From: Eumeta japonica
Lineage: Eukaryota > Arthropoda > Insecta > Lepidoptera > Psychidae
Assembly: GCA_005406025.1 (NCBI GenBank)
Contig: BGZK01002040.1
Location: forward strand, 1-64,000
Reading direction: 5' to 3'
DNA length: 64,000 nt
The position numbers and the translations under genes are program-made. How positions within the stretch are numbered: position 1 is the first letter of the stretch; each line of letters begins with the position of its first letter. The notes beneath the pieces were generated by a model, which was not told the origin of the DNA, searched no databases, and worked only from the letters and a program-made list of their open reading frames with translations. Of the stretch, positions 1 to 11,319 are shown piece after piece.

Positions 1-496
1 GGCGCGTGACGCAACCTGCGACTACACTTTCAAATTTCCATAAAACGAGCTCCGCCGGGTCATATCTATTTGTACACAATTGGTTTTCCTTTGGTGTCCG
101 TACGGCTCGAGAGAGTTAGATGATGAAAAATTTTCGCCTCATACGCCTAGTCTTTTCCCTCATAGAAAATTGTTAACCTTCGCTCTATGCATGGCACTTA
201 TTCATGGTCAAGATCTACTACATTTCGGTAAATCGTTTGCATTGCGTCCTCAGTTTTGCTCAGACGTTTCAATGATCTGTTTTCATTGAAGCTCTATTTG
301 GAAATTGTTTGAAAGTTTTTGAATAGAGATGTCATAGGAATTTGCGAATTCCATACATTTTTTTAATGACGACAGATAATTGTTCGTTTATTTAAAACAT
401 ACAATCGATTCTATGCATGAAATTTATAATAAAATTTCTTATAAAGAATAGCATAATATTCAATTCATCGCTATAACACATTCCGTTTCGGCTTAC
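1..496. other. Intron sequence downstream of the last visible ABCG exon
   Basis: On the minus strand this is the start of the intron that follows the exon ending at base 497. I see no convincing coding region, RNA or repeat in it. Short open frames here have no recognisable content. The next ABCG exon, expected to lead into the membrane domain, is beyond the window edge. Confidence 0.6.
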
Positions 497-735
497 GAAA
501 ATCGGCGGGATTGTGGTACGGCGGACACCTCAGTCCGGCATGCGTGAGCGCGGGTAACAACAGAGCCCGCGGCCCCTTGTATAACGTCTTGCCGCCGGCC
601 AAACAATGGACCGTGTCCAATTTCTCGAACAGCAATGCGGAGGGCTGATGTATGGTCGCCACCAGGGTGCGTCCGCCGCGCGCCAGCCCGCTCAGCAGAG
701 TCATCAGCGACGTGGAAGCTGACGAGTCTAGGCCT
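497..735 (-). CDS. ABCG transporter, exon with D-loop and H-loop (partial gene)
   Basis: This is the fifth visible coding exon of an ABCG half-transporter, an ATP-driven membrane exporter that in this family usually moves sterols, lipids or pigment precursors. The acceptor AG is at 737-736 and the donor GTAAGC starts at 496. The exon is 239 nt: one base completing Thr, 79 codons, and one base carried into the next exon. The peptide begins GLDSSAS (D-loop, following the Walker B region of the previous exon), contains ATIHQPSA (H-loop histidine that contacts the ATP gamma phosphate) and ends CPPYHNPADF. That ending is a hallmark of ABCG1/ABCG4-type proteins just before the linker to the six-helix membrane domain. 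The rest of the protein is off the left edge. Family assignment is firm; the exact orthologue is not decided here. Confidence 0.95.
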
Positions 736-784
736 CTAGAACGAGTGAGAGTGAGAGAGCGATTGTACAATATGTATGATTATA

Positions 785-930
785 TGATATATCCGATGGT
801 CCAGATATCCTATTCCGGCCTAAGAACAGGTGATTCCTCAGAAGTTGCTATTGTCTATGGGCGGTGGTGACCACCTACTTTTTGATGGCTCGCTTACTCG
901 TTTGTCCCTCGACAATACTATAAAAAATAT
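785..930 (+). repeat. Lepidopteran LINE-tail-like repeat
   Basis: The stretch reads GGGCGGTGGTGACCACC, then a block ending GCTCGTTTG followed by an A/T-rich end. I recognise this as the GCGGTGGT-ACCACT...GCTCGTTTGCC tail common in lepidopteran repeats. A diverged second copy lies at about 16790-16975. It sits in the intron just upstream (in gene sense) of the exon at 497-735. Confidence 0.55.
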
Positions 931-1019
931 GTAATTGTCGATACATAAATTTGTAACTATTGTAATAGCTATTTTACCTAATAACTATTGTAATAAAGTT
1001 TTTGAAAGGTTAAGAATGT

Positions 1020-1445
1020 TCATTAAACATAATATATATCTGTACATTAGAGAAAATCTATACGTTAAAGATATTTGAGAAAAAATACTCCAAGCGGTAT
1101 TGGAAACGTTGACAGAATATATTTCAATGGCTTTTACCGTTTTCACCTGCTAACTCTTTAAAAAACTACTGGACAGAATTTGATAAAAGGTATATTAATA
1201 GCTTGTACCCCGGAGTGACGTATAGGATCTGTTTTATCCCATTTTGCTGCTATTTTTTACAAAACTTTAAATTGGAATCCAGATCGAAATTAGAATCGGA
1301 ATTAAAAGCGGGACCACGATTGAAACTAAAAGCAGGAACAAGATTGGGATCATTCTTGACGGCGTGATCGATCAATGTAAAAGACGAAAGAATTCATAAG
1401 AAGAATACATTCGAATTCATTCGGAGTTGTGGGCGAAAGCTAGTT
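1020..1445 (+). repeat. Dispersed repeat with purine-rich degenerate tail, copy 1
   Basis: This block matches 4025-4440 along most of its length in the same orientation: shared blocks around CTGTACATTA, AAAAAATA-TCC and GAGTGAC. Both copies end with a run of loosely repeated GAATCG/GGATCA-like words, then GGGCGAAAGCTAGT (GTAGGCGAAAACTAGT in copy 2). The purine-rich tail recurs at 12470-12800 and 41940-42075. Family unknown to me. Confidence 0.6.
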
Positions 1446-1789
1446 TTGAATGCTTGTTTAAAAACCTCAAAATAAGACAGTAGGTAAAACTTTGCATTAT
1501 ATTTTTGCAACAATTTTATCATTTTCTATAACCCACGATATTCTTATCATAATAACCTCTCATAGAATTTTGCTTGTCTATTTTAAATTGAATCCTCTCA
1601 ATGAGCTATTGAATCAGTTTTTGCGATGATGTATTTGAAAAGATATGGCGAGAATATAAGAATCGGAGAGGAAAATGGTATTTTAATAGGACGTTAATAT
1701 TATTAGCATGTATGGCAATACAAGTAGATGCGTGAAAAATCGCAAAAACATTTCTCAGAAGTAACGTTTGTTATAGATTAAAAGAAATA

Positions 1790-2085
1790 GGCATACCGAA
1801 TCACGGATAGCGTGATATCATATGACATCACGCTATCGCATAAATGGCCGTATTTTGGCCGAATTTTTTATTAAGTTGACTTAAAGACCCCTTGATTTTT
1901 TTAGAGCTCCAAGGGACCCCAGATCTAAGTATTTAGTATTAATTTCAATTTGATACCTTCGCGTTCCTGAGAAAAAAGGACTTGACTGACAAATGGACAG
2001 ACCGAGGCAGGAATAGACGGACAGATGGACAACGAAGTGATCCTGTAAGAGTTCTTTTTTCCTTTTAAGGTATGGATACCCTAAA
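1790..2085 (+). repeat. Interspersed repeat with CGGACAGA / GTGATCCTGTAAG end
   Basis: The segment has a run of PyGTTCCTGAGAAAA, CGGACAGATGGACAACGAAGTGATCC and a final TATGGATACCCTAAAAA. This is the end of a very common lepidopteran repeat whose consensus ends in GGTTCCGTTTTTTCC...ACGGAACCCTAAAAA. Related, more decayed copies are at 16200-16480 and 56780-56950. It includes a perfect 11-bp stem at 1806-1837. Confidence 0.6.
1806..1837. repeat. Hairpin: 11-bp perfect inverted repeat
   Basis: GATAGCGTGAT at 1806-1816 is followed by a 10-nt loop and ATCACGCTATC at 1827-1837. It lies inside the repeat at 1790-2085. Confidence 0.8.
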
Positions 2086-2490
2086 AAAAATATATAATCT
2101 CTGAATATATACGGGATACATGTTCATAGACATAACTAAATCTACTTTTGACAGATTTGATTCTTCTAAGAGTTTTACATAAAATTGTGATTCTGTATGA
2201 TTTTGATTTGAAAAAGCTGTTCCCAAGTTTCTTGCTCGTAATTTTGAGGGATAAGTGCTTTATGAATGAGTGGTTATCTAAAAAAATGGTAAAATTATGA
2301 AATACTGTAAATTCTGTAAATGTTGCAACGTATTTCAAGTGTTATAACCTACTAAATAACGATATTTATAAAAATACTTCTGGATCGGCCTATGAATTCA
2401 ATATTTCTCCAATCTCTAATATCTATTTAATATCCAAAACATAAAAGCAAACGATTAGCGCTATACCACAGCTGATAGAAGAATACTCAC

Positions 2491-2636
2491 GTGGTAGGCT
2501 CGTCTAGGAACAGGAGGGAAGGATCCGATAGCAACTCCAGAGCGACAGCCAACCGTCTTTTCTGACCTCCAGACAGGTCTCGGCACAAAGTCTGCAAGTT
2601 GCCGCTCAGACCGAGCAATGACAGAGTTTCTTGAAC
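2491..2636 (-). CDS. ABCG transporter, exon with ABC signature and Walker B
   Basis: This is the fourth visible exon of the minus-strand ABCG gene. The acceptor AG is at 2638-2637 and the donor GTGAGT starts at 2490. It is 146 nt: 48 codons plus two bases of a Thr codon completed in the exon at 735. The peptide starts VQETLSLLGLSG and contains LSGGQKRRLAVALELL, the ABC signature that clamps the ATP bound by the partner subunit. It ends LLFLDEPT, the Walker B strand with the catalytic Glu. The GQKRR version of the signature fits the ABCG subfamily. ABCG proteins work as dimers of half-transporters, so a partner encoded elsewhere, or homodimerisation, is expected. No disabling change is seen. 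Confidence 0.96.
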
Positions 2637-3068
2637 CTTAAAAGAACATAATTACGGTGCATTTAAAGAAGCCATGAGCATATAATTACATATTCGTGGC
2701 TGTATTGAGGAACGGCTATAAGAAATCTGTAATAATTACATCTGCCTTTTTAGAAAGCCTTCAGTAAATTCATTAGCATAATCCGTCCTTGTATTGTTAT
2801 TGTAGCCATAAATTTAGATAAACTTAATGGAAGAATAGTCAATGCTACAGTATCTTAAAGTGTCTGGATTTACAATGTGGACTAGGTAGAGGCTTTTTGA
2901 ATTGTCATACAATGGCGTCGATTTCTGTGAGCGTGCCACCAGAGGATGACATGTTTGTGTTGGTAGCAATATTGTTGCGTACAGACGTCACTTTTTATTA
3001 CATAATAAGAAATTATATATATTGTATTTGTATTGTATTATTATACATATTGTATTGTTTATTATGTG

Positions 3069-3092
3069 TATATATATATATATATATATATA
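3069..3092. repeat. (TA)n microsatellite
   Basis: Uninterrupted run of about 12 TA dinucleotides in the intron between the exons at 2636 and 3689. Confidence 0.9.
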
Positions 3093-3239
3093 CATTTATT
3101 ATCATGTTCGGAAGACAGACATATTACTTATTAGTGCCGCAAATAGTTTCTGGTTAGCAAGCTTGTTATTTCCGCTTTCAAATTAGAAGTATGACATTCA
3201 AAAATTAAACCCCTTTTGTCAAATACCACAGCCATAGTA

Positions 3240-3480
3240 TTGTGTCATAGTATTACCACGCTCGTCGTCGCATTTGGCAACAACAGAGAGCAATGAAAAC
3301 CGGCTGAGATGACATCTAAAATCGAGAGCTGCATGAAAGGCATCAAGTTATAATCGCCCTTCTGCCGAGTCATGCCCTCCTACAATCTTTTTGTCTCACG
3401 TCGGGAGGCTCATATCTTTAAGTCCCCCGCGCTGGTCCAGCGCGGGTCGGGGGCTGCTAACGAGCGTTGTCCTCGTCTAT
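3240..3480. repeat. Decayed retroelement-like segment with GC-rich palindrome
   Basis: This GC-richer island sits inside an AT-rich intron. Its right part holds a near-perfect palindrome at 3426-3446: CCCGCGCTGG, a single T, then CCAGCGCGGG. The surrounding text resembles fragments I associate with lepidopteran retroelements, but no reading frame survives, so the assignment is weak. Confidence 0.35.
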
Positions 3481-3688
3481 GCACTGACAAAGTCTTTATG
3501 TATATTGTGATTTCTCACATTTTTCTTTAGATTTCCGATCTTTTGCAATAATGATCTTACGTTAGTAAATACACCGAAAGAAACAAACATTTGAAGTAAA
3601 ATAAGTTGCCATAGGCGATAATAAAGTTCTTACGAACAAAGAGAAAAAACACTATTAGAAGCGAAAGACAAGGAGACTTCTATCAGAC

Positions 3689-3881
3689 CTTTTCTTTTCT
3701 CTCCTGCGCATTGAAGTCCGCGAGTTTGAGCGCGGCGGCCAGCGACATCGCCTCTCTGACCGTGAGGTGCGCCCGCAGCTCGTCCTGCTGCCGGATGTAG
3801 CGGACGCCGCCCCTGCCGCGAGAATTGGATGCCAGGCTGCATACGCCGTTCACGGTCACCAGACCGCCCGCACCTCGGGTC
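3689..3881 (-). CDS. ABCG transporter, exon with Q-loop
   Basis: This is the third visible exon of the ABCG gene. The acceptor AG is at 3883-3882 and the donor GT at 3688-3687. It is 193 nt: one base completing a Thr codon split by the previous intron, then 64 codons, ending in phase 0. The peptide runs TRGAGGLVTVNG, then RYIRQQDELRAHLTVREAM, which covers the Q-loop and the LTV helix typical of ABCG proteins, and ends QERKEK. Phases join exactly to both neighbours. The donor reads AAG|GTCTGA, a poor match to the GTRAGT consensus after the invariant GT. The exon is strongly GC-rich compared with its introns. Confidence 0.94.
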
Positions 3882-4024
3882 CTGGATTATGAACGATTGT
3901 TAGCTTTTAAGCTAATACGGGAAAAAGTGTGGTTAAAAGCCCATTAGAGTTATGTGAGAATTATTGAATGGTTATTTATAGGTTATATATTAAACTATAA
4001 CATAATAGAATAGTAGAAAGAATA

Positions 4025-4440
4025 AATCTGTACATTATATGTAGCTTTTTAAGAAAAAATATTCCGAGGGGTATTAGAAATGTTGGCAAAATATATTTGA
4101 ATGCTTTTTAGAATTTTTGTTTGTCCGTCTGTCTGTGCATTTGTTTGCGAACTCTGGATAAAAGTACTGGAATTTATTTTATCAAATTTGGTATGATAAC
4201 AGCTTTTATCCAGGAGTGACTCATTTATTCCATTTGATGCTAGGTATTTACATTAAGTATATTTTAACAGAATCGGAATATAGACTGAGACTAGAATCGA
4301 AACCAAAGCGAGGCCAGGATTTGGAATCGAAAGCAGGATCAAGATTGGCATCAGAATTGAGAGCGTGTTCGGTCGATATAAAAGATGGAAGAATTCATTA
4401 GACGTCCACGCAGTTGAAGCTGTAGGCGAAAACTAGTGAA
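4025..4440 (+). repeat. Dispersed repeat with purine-rich degenerate tail, copy 2
   Basis: Second copy of the repeat at 1020-1445, same orientation, about 3 kb away. It carries GTTTGTCCGTCTGTCTGTGC, a block starting TTTATCCAGGAGTGAC, then repeated AATCGAAA / GGATCAAG words. The copies are clearly diverged. Confidence 0.6.
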
Positions 4441-5199
4441 CAATAAAGAAAGATTAGTTAAACAGATTCTGTGTGCAATTGATAACTTATACTATGTGTA
4501 TGTGATATCGTCTATCTAATGAACAAAAGGGTTAAACCAACTTAACCACTTATTCGACTTCTGAAACAAAATAGATTTCAAATAATTCATTATTTTGGAA
4601 ATTTCAATATTTTAATTCTTACTGAAAAAAAGTTTCTAGCAAATTGAGCATGAACATAGCCTAACCACCAAGGAGTAGAATGTGCTATTATTTTGTTTCA
4701 ATATTAATAGTGCTAAATACGTTAATAATCATTATAAAAACGTGCAATGCGCTTACGCGACATCGATGGTACGCGATTGAAATATATTTGTTTAGGTTTC
4801 TTTCATTGTAAGTCGTATAATTTTGGCATGATAAGAGCCAAAGGAGGCGTCAAGTGCATAGATTCAAGAAATCGAATCATAGAAATTCGTTTCACTGCAA
4901 TCGATATATACTTTTTAAGTGGAATATTTCGACTCTGATATGGAAATTGTTTCAAGTTCAAAGAGATTCAATTTTTAGTATTGTACTAACATTGCGGATA
5001 ACATTGTAATCTGCAACTTTTTACTTATAGGTTACAAGTTGCTAAGTCAAGTATGATAAGCCTTATAACTAGGCGACAGTTAGCGAAATGCGAAATTAGA
5101 GTATTTGGCAGAAAATATTGCCAATGTTCGGTGTATAACTGTTATTTAAATCTCACTATTTCATTATAAGGCCAAGTAATGTTTTGATCTACTTTACAG
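4441..5199. other. Intron, nothing recognised
   Basis: AT-rich sequence without a supported gene or repeat. The small open frame around 4747-4938 has no recognisable domain and no coding-like composition. Confidence 0.5.
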
Positions 5200-5825
5200 C
5201 ATTCATAAAGCAGATCACAGTTTTTAAGCAGAGAATGATAACCGAGTACCAAAAAATCTATTAATAATTTTACAAGTCATTTTGAAGAAAACTTTTTTCT
5301 GAATTTTTCATTAATAATATCTCTCGAACGAAAATCATCCGATATTTATCCAATTCGCAGCAATCGGTGCAACTGATTGACAAAAAGAACTGATTAAATT
5401 TTGTTAATGATCAGCAGATTAGTCTAAGAGTTATTTAAAAAAAAAAGGATTTGCTGAAAACTTTATTTCGAAACTTCTCTAAAACATGCATGATGCAAGG
5501 CGCAATCAGTTCAAATTTACACAAAGTCCAAGCTGAGTGTATCACTTACGAATGTCGCTCACTGCGCTTCGATCGTTTAATATCTGTTCAAAAGTTATGA
5601 GAGGTTTACACGTACGCATACACAAACGCACATACGTATGAACGCACGTATTCACGCACATACGTAAGCACACACAGATATGATCGAGAAATGGTCAAAA
5701 TAGGCTCCTAGGGCACTAAAACGTCAAGGTCCGATGAAAACCCGATTTTTAAAAATCATACTGAATACAGTGTCCTCTCAATTTTCGAATATTATTCAGT
5801 TTTCATAGCGGGAAGTTAAAAACTT
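5200..5825 (+). repeat. Dispersed non-coding repeat ending in ATAGCGGGAAGTTAAAAA, copy 1
   Basis: Features in order are ATATCTCTCGAACGAAAAT, a CAATCGGTGCAACTG block, CTTCGATCG, CTGTTCAAAAGTTATGAGAGG, a CA/CGCA-rich tract, AAATGGTCAAAATAGGCTCCTAGGG and a final TAGCGGGAAGTTAAAAA. The same order of blocks recurs at 24100-25420, and the central part is echoed at 58370-58850. I recognise it as a widespread lepidopteran non-coding repeat but cannot name its family. Confidence 0.6.
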
Positions 5826-8682
5826 GTATTTAAATATGAATTGACAATGCGCGTGTATTAACAAAGATCAGTACTATTTAACATATTAGGTATATCATGT
5901 GTTATTTGGTAGCATATTTTTGTGTCTTGATATCATACATATTTGTATTCTGATATCGAGCTAACTCCTCCATTGTACCAATTGGGATACTCAATTTTCT
6001 CTCTCACGCGCGTTTGCTTGCTTAGATTTTTAAATTTTAAAGCCTGGCAGTAATATTTCATAAACGGTTCATTGCAGGCAATACTATACCGTAGCGTTTC
6101 TTATCAAATTATCTAAAATTCGATGCGTGAACAGATCGGCGCACTCACCTATATCAACTTACCAGTTCATATCTGCTAGTCATAAACAAAAACAAGTAGG
6201 TAATCATAAACAATACCACTTTAGCATATTCCTTATGTTTCAAATTTTCCATTCAAATTACATTAGTATGGTAAGCAATCGGGTGAAACATGGTAAAAAA
6301 CAATAAGTAATTTTTTTATATTAATATGATATCGATGAACATATTGTGATAGTATATAAATTCAAGATGTATTAGCCTGTACATGAGTCTTCGTAAAAAA
6401 TAGGTCTCACCCGGTAAACAGACGGGTGAAGAATGATATTTCTTCGGATCCTGTATGTTATGTTAACTTACTGTGCATATGTGAATTTGATTATTCATAT
6501 TTTCAGTGGACTTAGACATCGACAACAATTCGAGAGTACACATTTTAAACGAAGTTTCCTAAAAATAATAAAATCGACTTCCGTAACTATTGGCAATTAT
6601 TATCCGTTTTTAGTGTTGCGATATAGCAACCTAATAACGTTGAGATTTTCTTGCTAGATTTTTTTAATAGTCTGAAGGCCGTTTTTAAAATTTGACAATT
6701 ATTTGATCAATTTCACCACGGAATTAATTGTCATGATATTATTTTGGCTTTAGTTTTATTATAACGTTTTAATAGAAAATTATATGCTCTATTGATTACA
6801 TATAACAATATGTAAATAGCTGAACTATATTTTAATACCCTTAACGAGAAGATTTTCTTGCTTCATTAGAAGTTACCTGCTTAAGATTTAAACTATGAGA
6901 TTGTTTCATTTTTGTTGAATGATTTAAAAATAAAACTATTTAATATTACTTTAAAATTACATATTTTTGAATGTAAAACTATGCAAAAAAAGAAGCATTC
7001 GTATGATATATATATATTTCATTGGTTCCTTCTTTGGTAATATTTAATCTTAGCTTTAACAGACATCAATACAATTTTTTCTGCGTTCGATTTCGGTTTC
7101 GTAACAAAGACGCGAGAAGCGGTCAGAAGATATCCTTGACCGTGGATCAATGACGGAATATCTATTCTGAGACTCATGCCCCAAAAATCTAGATCAATGA
7201 ATGATAAAATTCGAGAAGCTTGACGCTACGGTCGCCATTTTCTAGCTCAAAACCCCTCCTAGGATGAACCTAGACTGCTGTATTTACCGTAATGTTGGCA
7301 ATGACAAAGCGACACAGCCCAGAATTATGCTTGGTACTTAGAACCTGCTAGGCCACTTAACCCAATATTGTCTAAGTGAATAAAGCATTGTCTAAGTGAA
7401 CCAACATACGGTTTATTGTCGTAATGGCCATATTGACGTTTGGAATCTCTGTGTTACTATTGGTCGTATGGTGAGTATCCTAATGAACGAACAGAGACTA
7501 TTTGTTTATGGATTTTTAAATAACTATTAAAGTTTGAATATGATTATTATATTTATGCTATACTTTGTAGATGTTTTGGAACTCTCCTAAAGTACTTTTA
7601 GACAGATTAATTAAAGTAGTGCACCCCACAAGTAAAACAATTTTGAAATTTTAAATGAAAAGTTTTGTCATGTTTTAACTAGGTAACTTTGTAATCGATA
7701 TTTAATAGTAATAAAAAAGTTTAATTTCGGCTCTTTTAACTACTTTAACCCCTAACATCAGTTACAACCTACAGCCCATTTAATTGTCATCAGTTAAATA
7801 TACATACGAAAATAAAATTTTCAGGTTAATATAGATCACAACAAGGATTACAATTGATTTAACCTATATGATGGACACATACAAACACAAATATACATAA
7901 TGATGAAACTAAATGAGTGATGTATATTTCATTTTAGATATAACAAATAATTTATATTCTGTTTGAATTCTAATGTTTTTTTAATCGTAAAGATACAGAG
8001 ATATTCTTAATTTATATAAATATTGTTTGTAGTTTAATTTAAAAAAATAATTTAATCTAAACATAGTTAAAAGACGTAAATAAAATCATTGAAGTTATGT
8101 TATAAAAATGTTGCTTCTAGTCTGGTTTGGTCCAAAATCCCCACTACTTAAAATTTACCTACCAAAGCTTAAATTTACCTGTTCTTATGTTATCGATTTC
8201 AATATTTTTTACATGATAATGGTTGTTTTTCTTTGTGCTTTTATTATTATTTTTTTTCTTTTGTGCTAGAGTAATACGATGTTAAGCATGTTGAATATAC
8301 TATTTTGGATTTCAGCCTAGGACAGATATTTGTATTTCATATAATCCACACTAATCAGGAGACTGTAATTTGTATGTATACCTATAAATAAATAAATAAG
8401 TAAATTACACTAGCAGCATTGCCGCGTTGAATGGCCACAGATAGGATTTGGAACAGATAAGACACGGAACGGGGGTCGTCCCTTTTATCCCTTAAGTCTC
8501 CTGTGCAAATCCTGCAAAAAAAAGGCCACCGAAATAAAGAGGTACGTGTCATTCAGTATGATGTATTTCAGATGTATTTGTTTGGTATCAGATTCGGGCC
8601 TGGAGGCTGCTCTTGAGATGGGACGCTGCGAACGTGTTGACCCATATGGCATCTCAGATTAGGCAGGGCTCTTTTTTTTTAG
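5826..8682. other. Intron, mostly unassigned AT-rich sequence
   Basis: Between the repeat ending near 5825 and the foldback element starting near 8683 I see no supported coding region. Short tandem duplications (for example TTGTCTAAGTGAA twice near 7370-7400) and AT tracts are present. Confidence 0.5.
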
Positions 8683-9880
8683 GGGATTAATAGTACGAGA
8701 GATAGCAACGTTGATAAAATGAGAATTTAAAGAAAGCTAGTTATTTAGTGTGTCTTTCCTTCCGCACTCTCGGTCCCCATAGGGCCGTCTGGCTGCCGGT
8801 AGACGTTGCGTTCACCTGTACGCATACCACTTATACAACTACGAATATTAACTTTTCAAGTCATTTTAAGAAGGCTTTCTATTTTTACTTACTTTTTATG
8901 AACAATTAGAATTTTGCACGCCTCATAAGCAGAGCGCATGAGGTAGTGCTCTACTCTCGCCTTACGAAAAACGAGTGATTTTTTGAACTTTAAATGTCTT
9001 TATTTATTACATGTTGCACTTGTAAAATAATGTATGCACTCAAACGGCAAGAATAATCACTGATTTGATTATCTGTAATATCTTCAAAACACATTTTGTT
9101 TTAGAACATATTTTAAAAACTGTTTTAAAAATTTTTTCGTGGACGTCCGTGTGTCTGTATGTGCGGATCCTGAATGTGGTCACGATAAGTAATGAAATAC
9201 TTCACTAATCGAGTGTTTTTTTTTTCATTCGCTTTAGTATGCATCTGAATAGAAGCCTATTGAATTTCACTATCTAATTCGGTGTAGTTTAATTGATATT
9301 TAATAAACAAAATTTTGACGAGTCTTTTAGTATATCTATTTTTTTTTTATTAAATCTTAATCTAGAGAACATAAGAAACCCGAAGCGTGACTGTCTTTTT
9401 TATTCTCAATGTTTAAACAAAAATTTTGACACCACGGTAAGTATTTTTTTTAATTTATTTCAATTTACAAAAATATGACGATTACGTAGAAATTTAGATT
9501 TTACCGAAATTTGTTAATATATAGAATTTAGAGTATTGAACAATGCATACCAAGTAATTTGTAATCATTCATAAAGAGTGAGGTCCAGTCATTCGTCGGA
9601 GCTGACTACACACTTTTCTTTAGTAAAAATGGAGTAACCGCTATGAGGCGTGCATTTTTGGATTTACCAAATTTTTTATTTATCACTGCCAGAGTTCCCA
9701 TCGTTGATAATATTGTACGCAATATGCTATTTTTAATTTAAGATAATAATGATTTTCAAATTATTTTAGTATGTCTGGAATTTAATGTTATGCTATTTGA
9801 ATATTAAGAAGTATAAAATTAGTTTGCCAGGCATTAATGCGATTGTTAAAGCAATTGCCAGACCGCATCAGTGTGCATAT
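8683..9880 (+). mobile_element. Foldback element, left-arm copy, interrupted by a nested MITE
   Basis: The segment starts with TAGTACGAGAGATAGCAACGTTG and continues into GTCTGGCTGCCGGTAGACGTTGCGTT, CACCTGTACGCATACCAC and TCATTTTAAGAAGG. This is the same order as the arms of the foldback element at 49264-50231. After about 8900 the match stops and resumes at about 9690 with CACTGCCAGAG...TAGTATGTCTGG...AATTAGTTTGCCAGGCATTAATGC, matching the inner arm. The interruption is itself bounded by inverted repeats (8915-9654). No opposite arm was found. Confidence 0.65.
8915..9654. mobile_element. Nested MITE-like element, 740 bp
   Basis: TGCACGCCTCATA at 8915-8927 and its reverse complement TATGAGGCGTGCA at 9642-9654 form perfect 13-bp terminal inverted repeats. 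They lie exactly where the flanking foldback arm is interrupted. No transposase frame is present, so it would be non-autonomous. A target-site duplication could not be fixed because both flanks are T-rich. Confidence 0.65.
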
Positions 9881-10614
9881 TAATATCTCACATGGATATG
9901 ATAGCAGCCATACATATTTGCACCTACCATTTCTTCTTTATAGGGATTAAAATTCTAAAAACATCAAAAGGCATTTTTCCTTTTTGTATCAAAAGTGTAA
10001 AATACAATTTTAATGACTGACTTAAGAACGAACGGTACTCATATACAAACTTACAACTTCTATTCTACTTCCTCAATGCTGGATTTACAAAAAGCCTGAA
10101 ATAAGTGTTTCTTTGTTTGTAACAAAAATTTTAATATAACAAATTTCATGATTAACGGTACTTCCGTAAAGACTTCATCCGTTTAGGGATGGACTACCAT
10201 ACACTAAAATATTTTATATGATTATATAAATAAAATGATTATTTATGTCACAATCATCATTTCCGTAATTCATTCTTTTCGCACTTCCCGCGGACGCTCA
10301 TAGATGGTGCTGTACGCATGTATTACCTATATTTATAAAAATGTCGTTTCGTATTAGATACGTATTTCTTGAGACTGATAAATCACCGTTGATCTATCAC
10401 CATAAAAGTCGACACATCTGACTGTTTTTCTTTTTTGACAAAAGATTTTTATGCGGTCTAGTTTGCTGTAACTCGACACTAGATGTCGTTGCAGAGCATC
10501 AACTACTGCACGGTTTAATTGATCGCCATACATTGATCTTTTTTATACATTTATGTCGTCATAAGACTTGCTGTATATAGGTATACGAACATAGAGAATA
10601 TTTTCGCGCTATCC

Positions 10615-10870
10615 TTTTTAGGGTTCCTAGCCCAAATGGCAAAAACGGTACCCTTATAGTTTTTATCGGCGTACGTAAATATCAACGACAGGCGTCCAGC
10701 ATCGACATATACAGTAAAGATATTCAATCGATTTTCACGTGGGTGGAGGGAGTAGCGGACATATGCTGTAGGGACGCCATTTTCCGGCATGGGCGAAACA
10801 ATATTTGCTGAGCCATCCAATTTATTATAAAGAAAAGAGTGGAAATAGGTTTCAGGACCGTTTATGCACA
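10615..10870 (-). repeat. Interspersed repeat with AGGGTTCC...AAACGGTACCC
   Basis: The segment starts TTAGGGTTCCTAGCCCAAATGG and AAAACGGTACCCTTATAG, matching the AGGGTTCCGTAGCCAAATGGCAAAAACGG... class of lepidopteran repeats. It lies just inside the intron after the exon at 10918-11035. On the minus strand it happens to stay open in the exon's frame, but the splice donor precedes it. Confidence 0.5.
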
Positions 10871-10917
10871 CGTCGGAGGAGCCACAGACAGAAGTCAATA
10901 AACAATCCGTTACTAAC

Positions 10918-11035
10918 GTGTAACCAGCCAGTATGTTGAGGAGCGTGGTCTTGCCGGCTCCAGAGGGACCCATGATCGCCGTCAGCTCTCCGGGCCGGAA
11001 CGAGCCATTCACTCCTTTTAAGATTTGCCTTCGTT
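10918..11035 (-). CDS. ABCG transporter, exon with Walker A
   Basis: This is the second visible exon of the ABCG gene. The acceptor AG at 11037-11036 is preceded by a T-rich tract; the donor GTTAGT starts at 10917. It is 118 nt: two bases completing a Glu codon, 38 codons, and two bases of a Thr codon. The peptide reads [20 protein letters not shown] followed by [18 protein letters not shown], the P-loop (Walker A) that binds ATP phosphates plus the NILAGY helix start shared by ABCG1/ABCG4-like proteins. The frame runs on past the donor into intronic repeat sequence for about 120 codons, but the phase-matched exon at 3881 continues the family sequence, so the run-on is not protein. The intron upstream of this exon is 46,273 bp. 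Confidence 0.96.
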
Positions 11036-11294
11036 CTAAAAAAAAAGAAAATGACGTTATTTTTAATGGCAACTCACTGTCAATGTGAAGTACATAATAC
11101 GAGTTGTTGTAGTTGCATGGTATATTCAATTGAAAAAAAAAACCGTTTAGTAATGTATAATATATCAATTTTCTTTGGTGAGTTAATGAAGAACTTCATG
11201 TTATATAGCTGGTTTTAGTTGGCCAGTGATTATACCTTACACTCTAAAATGTCCTATGATTTTTTTTCTATCGGAACAAATCGGTATGGAGTTG

Positions 11295-11319
11295 TATATA
11301 TATATATATATATATATAT
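11295..11319. repeat. (AT)n microsatellite
   Basis: Run of AT dinucleotides about 270 bp upstream (in gene sense) of the Walker A exon. Confidence 0.85.

Noticed and set aside
3630..3842. Minus-strand frame of 70 codons with GRRPLHPAAGRAAG-type sequence
   Set aside because: This is an alternate frame of the ABCG Q-loop exon, rich in Arg, Gly and Ala because the exon is GC-rich.
10551..10917. Long open frame continuing from the Walker A exon (about 120 extra codons)
   Set aside because: A donor GTTAGT at 10917 and the phase-exact join to the exon at 3881 restore the ABCG family sequence. The run-on has no ABC motif and overlaps a lepidopteran repeat.
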